From positions 1,954,797-2,018,796 of the forward strand of contig NZ_AP019720.1 of assembly GCF_006739205.1 (NCBI RefSeq): 64,000 bases of DNA, in the 5' to 3' direction. Both the position numbers and the translations under genes were made by a program. Positions 59,256-64,000 of this stretch are shown here, piece by piece. The notes below the pieces were generated by a model. That model was not told where the DNA came from and did no database searches. It saw only the letters and a program-made list of their open reading frames with translations. Origin of the DNA: Streptococcus mutans (GTDB taxonomy: Bacteria > Bacillota > Bacilli > Lactobacillales > Streptococcaceae). The stretch's first letter is position 1. Every line of letters starts with the position of its first letter.

Positions 59256-59283
59256 ATTATAACAAATATCTTTTATTTGTCTA
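59256..59283 (-). promoter_or_regulatory. Promoter of tRNA-Glu/tRNA-Asn
   Basis: Minus strand -35 TAGACA (59283-59278), 16-base spacer, extended -10 TGTTATAAT ending at 59256, about 26 bases before the tRNA. Confidence 0.7.
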
Positions 59284-59526
59284 GCTTTTTTTCAAAAAAT
59301 TATAATAATATTTGTCTGCTTTTTTAAATAAATTTCAATTTATCCTCCTTCAAAAGCAGAAGGGTAGAAGTAAGATATTTCTATAACATAATGGGTAATA
59401 AACATATTATTTACTTTTTATACTTTTAGTGGGAAACTCTAGCATGTCAGACTAACTTGTTTTTTAGTTATACTTTTATTTATAACAGGACATAATAAAA
59501 GTAACTCAAGGTTCTTTAAAATAGGA

Positions 59527-59556
59527 TTGACAGTCATCTATGAATTTTGTTAGAAT
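59527..59556 (+). promoter_or_regulatory. Promoter of tRNA-Arg
   Basis: Consensus -35 TTGACA (59527-59532), 18-base spacer ending in TGT, -10 TAGAAT (59551-59556), 13 bases before the tRNA. Confidence 0.75.
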
Positions 59557-59569
59557 AATAGAGTTATGA

Positions 59570-59643
59570 GGTCTCATAGCTCAGCTGGATAGAGCATTCG
59601 CCTTCTAAGCGAACGGTCGCAGGTTCGAATCCTGCTGGGATCA
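59570..59643 (+). tRNA. tRNA-Arg (anticodon TCT)
   Basis: Plus-strand cloverleaf of 74 bases: acceptor GGTCTCA / TGGGATC, D arm AGCTCAGCTGGATAGAGC, anticodon loop CTTCTAA, T arm CAGGTTCGAATCCTG, discriminator A. Decodes AGA/AGG. Confidence 0.94.
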
Positions 59644-59690
59644 AAGAAGTCTTTTAGTCTCATCTAAAGGGCTTCTTCTTTATTTAAAAA
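59644..59690. terminator. Terminator of tRNA-Arg, overlapping the end of the DUF1275 gene
   Basis: Stem AAGAAGTCTTTTAG / CTAAAGGGCTTCTT followed by CTTTATTT. The DUF1275 stop codon at 59664 is in the loop, so the structure serves both directions. Confidence 0.7.
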
Positions 59691-60326
59691 ATAAATTAAG
59701 GCTAACATAGGCAAAAGTAAAAAATATAAACTACTTTTGATTAAATAACGGCACATAACAGTTGATAGTAAAACGCCTATCATAAACATAATAATAGCCA
59801 TAAAAATATAAAAAGCCTGCTTTCTAATCTGCTCATTTTTTTCTACACTACCCTTAAGAAAAAGATAAGCAGCATTTTTTATATTTCCAGTCATCATAGT
59901 ATTAGTATAAGGATAACCTCTGACTCTTTTGAAGGTTGCTAGTTGAATAGAAGCGAAAAAGGCTAATCCCGCAATCGTAAAAATAGAGGGTAAAATCGGA
60001 CTAAAAATAGCTATAACAGATAATAAAATAAATAATACATAAGTACTTGATTTATGCCACCTTAAATTTTTAGGTGTAATCCACTTTCTAAGAAAATAGT
60101 AGAAAAATTGTCCTAAAATAAAGAAAATAATCGGAATAAAAAAACTAAAAGCTTCTTTAAAATGACCATCTGCAAATTTCATCATCATATACAGAAGATT
60201 TCCGGTTTGCATGCTAGCAAAGCGCCCGCCTTGTGTAATAAATGTATAAGCATCAATAAAACCACTCATAAAAGTTAGAAGCATAGCTACTCTTAAACCT
60301 TCAAAATTTTGATAATCTTTTGTCAT
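59664..60326 (-). CDS. DUF1275 (YoaK family) membrane protein
   Basis: A 220-residue protein with about six hydrophobic segments. Family signatures are LLTFMSGFIDAYTFITQGGRFASMQTGNLLYM (15-46) and NTMMTGNIKNAAYLF (about 140). Function is unknown. AAAGGAG precedes the ATG, and a parS site lies immediately upstream of that, within the expected leader. Confidence 0.88.
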   Translation of the reverse strand: MTKDYQNFEGLRVAMLLTFMSGFIDAYTFITQGGRFASMQTGNLLYMMMKFADGHFKEAFSFFIPIIFFILGQFFYYFLRKWITPKNLRWHKSSTYVLFILLSVIAIFSPILPSIFTIAGLAFFASIQLATFKRVRGYPYTNTMMTGNIKNAAYLFLKGSVEKNEQIRKQAFYIFMAIIMFMIGVLLSTVMCRYLIKSSLYFLLLPMLALIYFLNKEEAL

Positions 60327-60338
60327 AATTTCTCCTTT

Positions 60339-60354
60339 TGTTTCACGTGAAACT
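60339..60354. other. parS site upstream of the DUF1275 gene
   Basis: TGTTTCACGTGAAACT matches the consensus TGTTTCACGTGAAACA at 15 of 16 positions. It is 2.7 kb from parB and 3.6 kb from the window end. Confidence 0.9.
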
Positions 60355-60668
60355 TTTTAAAGATATTTATTAGTTTCACAAGCAAATAAGCGATTTATCT
60401 CATCTTTATGAGTCTTAATACTTAATAAATGTTGAATCCAATCATCAATTTAAAATATCATAGTAAAGACCAATCAATAGCTCTTTTATAACCAATTGCT
60501 AGTCAATTACTAAACGGCGTAATCAAAAACCAGCCTCTTAAAAATCATTTTAACATGATTTTTTCACTTTAGGGTAATTCACAATTAATATCAGCTTTTA
60601 TAAACTTTTCTAAACCATAATACTAATGCTTAATGCTGTTTGATAATTTCAGAATGATCCTTTTTCCC
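60355..60668. other. Intergenic region between DUF1275 gene and rlmH
   Basis: About 310 bases with no gene. A hairpin AAAAATCAT / ATGATTTTT at 60540-60563 with a T tail on the minus strand may be the rlmH terminator. Nothing else is recognised. Confidence 0.5.
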
Positions 60669-61148
60669 TTATTTATGGTAAGGGCTTCCCTCTTGAATCA
60701 TAAAGGCTCGATAAATTTGTTCTACAAAAACAAGACGCATTAACTGATGAGGAAGAGTTAATAACCCAAAGCTCATTAATATAGAAGCTCTTTTTTTAAC
60801 TTCCTGTGATAATCCTAAACTCCCTCCAATAACGAAGGTCAAATCAGAATATCCCTTCAACATTGTAGCAGATAAAAGTTGGCTAAATTTCTCAGAAGAA
60901 AATTGCTTCCCTTCTATTGCTAAAACAATAACAAACTCACGATTAGAAATCTTATTAAGAATTCGCTGACCCTCTTTTTCAAGAATATAAGTATTTTGAG
61001 CTTGACTAGCATTATTTGGAATTTTCTCATCGGGTAATTCTTCCAGTTCAAATTTAGTAAAACGCTTTAGACGTTTACAATATTCAGCAATCCCATCTTT
61101 CAGATATTTTTCCTTTAATTTACCAACTGTGATTAATTTGACTTTCAT
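60669..61148 (-). CDS. rlmH: 23S rRNA pseudouridine-1915 N3-methyltransferase
   Basis: SPOUT-fold enzyme acting on helix 69 of 23S rRNA. ATG 61148 gives 159 residues beginning [19 protein letters not shown], the standard N-terminus; an upstream in-frame ATG adds 13 non-conserved residues. The knot motif is [13 protein letters not shown] and the end is EGSPYHK. No Shine-Dalgarno sequence is present; TGTTATAAT ends seven bases before the ATG, suggesting a leaderless mRNA. Confidence 0.95.
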   Translation of the reverse strand: MKVKLITVGKLKEKYLKDGIAEYCKRLKRFTKFELEELPDEKIPNNASQAQNTYILEKEGQRILNKISNREFVIVLAIEGKQFSSEKFSQLLSATMLKGYSDLTFVIGGSLGLSQEVKKRASILMSFGLLTLPHQLMRLVFVEQIYRAFMIQEGSPYHK

Positions 61149-61164
61149 ATAATTTATTATAACA
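61149..61164 (-). promoter_or_regulatory. Candidate leaderless promoter of rlmH
   Basis: Minus strand TGTTATAAT at 61164-61156, seven bases, then ATG. No ribosome binding site is present between them. Confidence 0.55.
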
Positions 61165-61179
61165 TCTTTTTTAATATAC

Positions 61180-61276
61180 TTTTCCACAGTTTTTTAAATC
61201 ATAAATTTTTCTAAAAAATACTTCTTTGTAAATAGCAATCAACATTTTCTGAAAGTTTTCCACAACTTGTGGATTC
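61180..61276. promoter_or_regulatory. DnaA boxes between rlmH and htrA
   Basis: TTTTCCACA at 61180-61188 and 61256-61264 (8 of 9 to TTATCCACA), and TGTGGATTC at 61268-61276 in the opposite orientation (7 of 9). They lie about 2.7 kb from the main cluster. Confidence 0.5.
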
Positions 61277-61292
61277 TTTCTTTTTTAATTAT

Positions 61293-61309
61293 TTTAAGGT
61301 ATAATTAAG
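61293..61309 (+). promoter_or_regulatory. htrA promoter with CiaR-type direct repeat
   Basis: TTTAAG (61293-61298), five bases, ATTAAG (61304-61309) fits the pneumococcal CiaR target NTTAAG-N5-WTTAAG. The -10 TATAAT (61300-61305) lies within the repeat, and the -35 is poor (TTTCTT), as expected for an activated promoter. Confidence 0.65.
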
Positions 61310-61353
61310 TCAAATTACTTAGACTAGTCATTATAAATTTTGGAGGCTTTAAA

Positions 61354-62562
61354 GTGAATAATACGAAATCTCACCCTTTTTTAAAATGGTTTATACCTTT
61401 TTTAGTTATTTTTTTAACTTTTATTTTAGGGGTCATATCAACACTTACCTTTAATTGGATAACTGGTAACAAATCGTTTTCTAACAATGGAAAAACAACT
61501 GTTAGTAATGTCATTTATGATACCAAATCTAACACTACCAAGGCTGTTAAAAATGTCAAAAATACAGTTGTATCTGTCATCAATTATCAAAAAACAGATA
61601 ATAGTTATTACAATTATGACAGCGGTTCTCAAGAAAAAAATAAATCAGAGGATGGTCTAGGAGTCTACGGTGAAGGTTCTGGTGTTATCTATAAAAAAGA
61701 TGGCGATAGTGCTTATTTAGTTACAAACAATCATGTCGTTAAAGATGCAGAAAAGTTAGAAATCATGATGGCTAATGGTAAAAAAGTTGTCGGTAAATTA
61801 GTAGGTTCTGATACTTATTCTGATCTGGCTGTTATTAAAATTTCTTCTAAGTATGTTACGACAGTTGCTGAATTTGCTAATTCGGATAAAATAAAAGTTG
61901 GAGAACCAGCAATCGCTATTGGTAGCCCTTTAGGCAGTGATTATGCTAATTCTGTAACAGAAGGAATTGTTTCAAGTCTCAGTCGTACAGTAACTTCACA
62001 AAATGAAAATGGCGAAACAATTTCAACTAATGCTATTCAAACAGACGCAGCTATTAACCCTGGTAATTCTGGTGGCGCTTTAATTAATATCAAAGGACAA
62101 GTTATTGGTATCAATTCAAGTAAAATTGCATCAAGTAATAACTCAAATAGTGGCGTTGCTGTTGAAGGAATGGGCTTTGCAATTCCTTCAAACGATGTTG
62201 TCTCTATTATTAATCAATTAGAAGAAAATGGTGAAGTTGTTAGACCCGCTCTTGGTATTTCAATGGCTAATCTTAGTGAAGCTTCAACAAGTGGAAGAGA
62301 TACTTTAAAAATACCAAGTGATGTCACAAGCGGTATTGTTGTTCTTTCAACACAAAGTGGTATGCCAGCAGATGGGAAGCTGAAGAAATATGATGTCATT
62401 ACAGAAATTGATGGGAAGAAGGTAGCGTCTATCAGCGATCTTCAAAGTATTCTTTACAAACACAAAAAGGGAGATAAAATTAAACTCACTTTCTATCGCG
62501 AAAAAGATAAACAAACAGTTGAGATCCAATTAACTAAAACAAGTCAAGATTTGAATCATTAA
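61354..62562 (+). CDS. htrA: Serine protease HtrA/DegP
   Basis: Surface quality-control protease. The 402-residue product uses GTG at 61354 with TTGGAGG upstream. A membrane anchor covers about residues 11-35. The trypsin-like domain has His127 (TNNHVV), Asp157 (YSDLAVI) and Ser239 (GNSGGAL), and one PDZ domain runs from about 295 (PALGISMANL) to the end. It is followed by a terminator and then parB, the order known in streptococci. Confidence 0.96.
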   Translation: MNNTKSHPFLKWFIPFLVIFLTFILGVISTLTFNWITGNKSFSNNGKTTVSNVIYDTKSNTTKAVKNVKNTVVSVINYQKTDNSYYNYDSGSQEKNKSEDGLGVYGEGSGVIYKKDGDSAYLVTNNHVVKDAEKLEIMMANGKKVVGKLVGSDTYSDLAVIKISSKYVTTVAEFANSDKIKVGEPAIAIGSPLGSDYANSVTEGIVSSLSRTVTSQNENGETISTNAIQTDAAINPGNSGGALINIKGQVIGINSSKIASSNNSNSGVAVEGMGFAIPSNDVVSIINQLEENGEVVRPALGISMANLSEASTSGRDTLKIPSDVTSGIVVLSTQSGMPADGKLKKYDVITEIDGKKVASISDLQSILYKHKKGDKIKLTFYREKDKQTVEIQLTKTSQDLNH

Positions 62563-62587
62563 GAATGGACAACTATACAATACAACA

Positions 62588-62625
62588 ATAAGTCTGGGAC
62601 AACCATAATCCCAGTCTTATTTTTA
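62588..62625 (+). terminator. Terminator of htrA
   Basis: Stem AAGTCTGGGA / TCCCAGTCTT (one mispair) with a 9-base loop and an ATTTTT tail. Confidence 0.85.
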
Positions 62626-63025
62626 GATAAAACAGCAGCTCTTTATAAATGATAACTGATAGTCAATACAAATCAAATAGATTAAGACGTAGAAAAGTTA
62701 ATGGGTTCTAAGCGCCACATTAACCAGTGACAGCTAGTATAGATGTTCTGCCTAGCCCACAGTACTAGTTCGTTGTCAAATACTGATCTCGTCCTCCATA
62801 ACATCACAACTGCCTACAATTTACAAAACAATACTTGGAGTACGGCAAGTTCAAAAAGTCCGAGAAATTCTTTGAGGTGAGATATGAAGACAACTTCGTT
62901 GACTTTTAGTATTAGGCAGATAATAGAGATAACCTAAATGTCTCTAACCAACTGTGAAGGGGCGGGATAATTTATCTAAGTGAAGGATTTTTATCCCACC
63001 TCTTCTATTTTTATTATTGGAGTAA
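62626..63025. other. Non-coding region between htrA and parB
   Basis: About 400 bases with base composition more even than the flanks and no convincing gene. It includes a GGGCGGGAT / ATCCCACCTC hairpin (about 62956-63005) just before the parB ribosome binding site. The block 62690-62900 looks like a dispersed intergenic repeat or a relic, but I cannot show a second copy in this window. Confidence 0.4.
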
Positions 63026-63028
63026 ATG

Positions 63029-63799
63029 ATGACTGAACAATTAAAATATCTTAATACTAAAGATATTAATCCAAATCCCTATCAACCTCGACTGCAATTT
63101 AAAACTAAAGAATTGGAAGAGTTAGCACAATCTATTAAAGAAAATGGCTTAATTCAACCCATTATTGTTCGAAAATCTGATATTTTTGGCTACGATTTGG
63201 TTGCAGGAGAAAGGCGCTTAAAAGCAGCAAAATTAGCTGGATTAAATAAGATTCCTGTTATTATCAAAAAAATTTCTGATGATGACAGTATGAAGCAAGC
63301 TATTATCGAAAATTTACAACGTTCTGATCTTAATCCTATTGAAGAAGCCAAAGCTTACCAAAATCTCATTAATAGAAATCATATGACTCATGATGATATT
63401 GCTAAAGTAATTGGAAAATCAAGACCATATATTACTAACAGTATCAGATTGTTAAATCTTCCTCTGCACATCAGCCAAGCTCTTGAAAAAGGTCTAATTT
63501 CTCAAGGACACGCACGACTTCTTTTAAGTGTAGAAAAGCAAGACTTACAAGATAAATGGTTCCAAAAAATTCTTACTGAACAGTTAAGTGTGCATCAAAT
63601 TGAAAGAGCACTTAAAAGTCAAACAAAGAAAGAAAAAAAACCTTCAAAAGACATTTTTCTGGCAGAAAAAGAAAAAGAGCTAAGTCAATCATTAGGCTTA
63701 CCTGTTGTTATTCATTATAATAAAAAACATCAAGGTCAACTTAAAATTTCTTTTTCGTCCGAAGAAGACTTCAACAGATTAATGAACAAGTTAAACTAG
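63029..63799 (+). CDS. parB: Chromosome segregation protein ParB (Spo0J)
   Basis: Binds parS and spreads as a CTP-dependent clamp, loading SMC at the origin. ATG 63029 is preferred over the adjacent ATG 63026 because it is better spaced from TTGGAG. The 256 residues contain PNPYQPRLQF and the CTP-binding block LVAGERRLKAAKLAG (about 56-70), then ENLQRSDLNPIEEA. The helix-turn-helix is HDDIAKVIGKSRPYITNSIRLL (about 124-145). No parA is adjacent, which is usual in streptococci. Confidence 0.95.
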   Translation: MTEQLKYLNTKDINPNPYQPRLQFKTKELEELAQSIKENGLIQPIIVRKSDIFGYDLVAGERRLKAAKLAGLNKIPVIIKKISDDDSMKQAIIENLQRSDLNPIEEAKAYQNLINRNHMTHDDIAKVIGKSRPYITNSIRLLNLPLHISQALEKGLISQGHARLLLSVEKQDLQDKWFQKILTEQLSVHQIERALKSQTKKEKKPSKDIFLAEKEKELSQSLGLPVVIHYNKKHQGQLKISFSSEEDFNRLMNKLN

Positions 63800-63818
63800 C
63801 TTGTTCATTTTGTTTTTG
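63781..63818 (+). terminator. Terminator of parB
   Basis: Stem AATGAACAAG / CTTGTTCATT followed by TTGTTTTTG. The left arm is the last coding part of parB. Confidence 0.75.
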
Positions 63819-63829
63819 TTTTTAACCAC

Positions 63830-63947
63830 TTTTCCACAAGAAAAGATGCTATCGAATCTCTTGATTAACAGAATTTATCATCTTTTCCACAAATTGTGGA
63901 AAACTTATGTCCACATTGTGGACTCATCTTTTTTCACCTGTGGAAAA
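63830..63947. other. Origin-proximal DnaA-box cluster (part of oriC)
   Basis: TTTTCCACA at 63830-63838 and 63883-63891, and TGTGGAAAA at 63895-63903 and 63939-63947, are each 8 of 9 to the DnaA box. Weaker copies are ATGTCCACA (63907-63915) and TGTGGACTC (63917-63925). Boxes are in both orientations within 120 bases, directly upstream of the presumed dnaA start. Confidence 0.85.
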
Positions 63948-63959
63948 CTTTCTCAATTT

Positions 63960-64000
63960 ATGGTAAAATTTTCTTATTACAATCTTGATAGGAGTACACT
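63960..64000 (+). promoter_or_regulatory. Probable dnaA promoter and ribosome binding site at the window edge
   Basis: TGGTAAAAT (extended -10, about 63961-63969) is followed by TAGGAG near 63989-63994. The coding region would begin just beyond the right edge, so dnaA itself is inferred from position only. Confidence 0.55.

Larger units (their letters stand above)
59230..59569. other. Intergenic region between divergent tRNA units
   Basis: About 340 A+T-rich bases with divergent tRNA promoters at each end and no convincing gene. In Streptococcus pneumoniae the comCDE competence genes lie next to tRNA-Arg and tRNA-Glu genes near the origin; here that position is empty. Confidence 0.55.

Overview
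The window is low-GC Firmicute DNA that I read as Streptococcus mutans or a very close relative. The best species marker is a glucan-binding protein of the GbpA type (13128-14825). The gene order next to the replication origin (rlmH - htrA - parB - DnaA boxes - window end) is typical of streptococci. The right edge stops at a ribosome binding site, probably that of dnaA, so the window is the arm just to the left of oriC. Most genes lie on the minus strand, which is the direction of fork movement away from that origin.

Layout. 1-6400: the end of argS, two tandem YitT-type membrane proteins, aspS and hisS. 6650-9200: a KimA-like K+ permease, zinc-free L32 and L33 genes, and a short coding remnant. 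9280-12960: a decayed accessory patch with a nonsense-interrupted ArsR-type regulator, a divergent MFS exporter, two small unknown ORFs and a frameshifted remnant. 13060-16830: gbpA, a histidine-phosphatase-type protein, and a MerR regulator divergent from a short-chain dehydrogenase. 17200-20720: the OpuC osmolyte ABC operon. 20740-28710: base-excision glycosylase, YciI protein, unknown membrane protein, broken HxlR regulator, nucleoside phosphorylase-like protein, a catabolite-controlled aldehyde dehydrogenase, ilvD, a DUF59 protein and a TDT transporter. 28900-32100: a large Pip/YhgE membrane protein divergent from a TetR regulator. 32130-41070: rpsD with a structured leader, then pdeA-rplI-dnaC-veg and mnmG - RpiB-like - mnmA. 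41430-43070: two secreted cell-wall proteins that share an upstream motif. 43260-49860: one long operon (two M16 proteins, rodZ, pgsA, ecfA1, ecfA2, ecfT). 49920-51400: yaaA-recF. 51540-58880: guaB, trpS, an ABC-F protein and a YfhO protein. 59079-59643: tRNA-Asn, tRNA-Glu and tRNA-Arg. 59660-64000: a DUF1275 protein, rlmH, htrA, parB and the origin-proximal DnaA boxes.

Themes. Osmotic, potassium and c-di-AMP control recurs: PdeA degrades c-di-AMP, and the KimA-like permease and OpuCA with CBS domains belong to families that c-di-AMP controls in other Firmicutes. tRNA charging and modification recurs (argS, aspS, hisS, trpS, mnmG, mnmA). Chromosome segregation is represented by parB plus two near-perfect parS sites. 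Surface and biofilm functions are gbpA, the LysM protein, the lytic protein and htrA.

I do not see CRISPR arrays, intact insertion sequences, prophage genes or an obvious new multi-gene system. The most useful non-standard observations are regulatory: a shared motif with exact spacing ahead of the two cell-wall genes, two matching candidate leaderless promoters, a CiaR-type repeat on the htrA -10, a MerR-type 19-bp spacer promoter, a consensus cre site, and a recurring 16-bp palindrome. Several genes are decayed.
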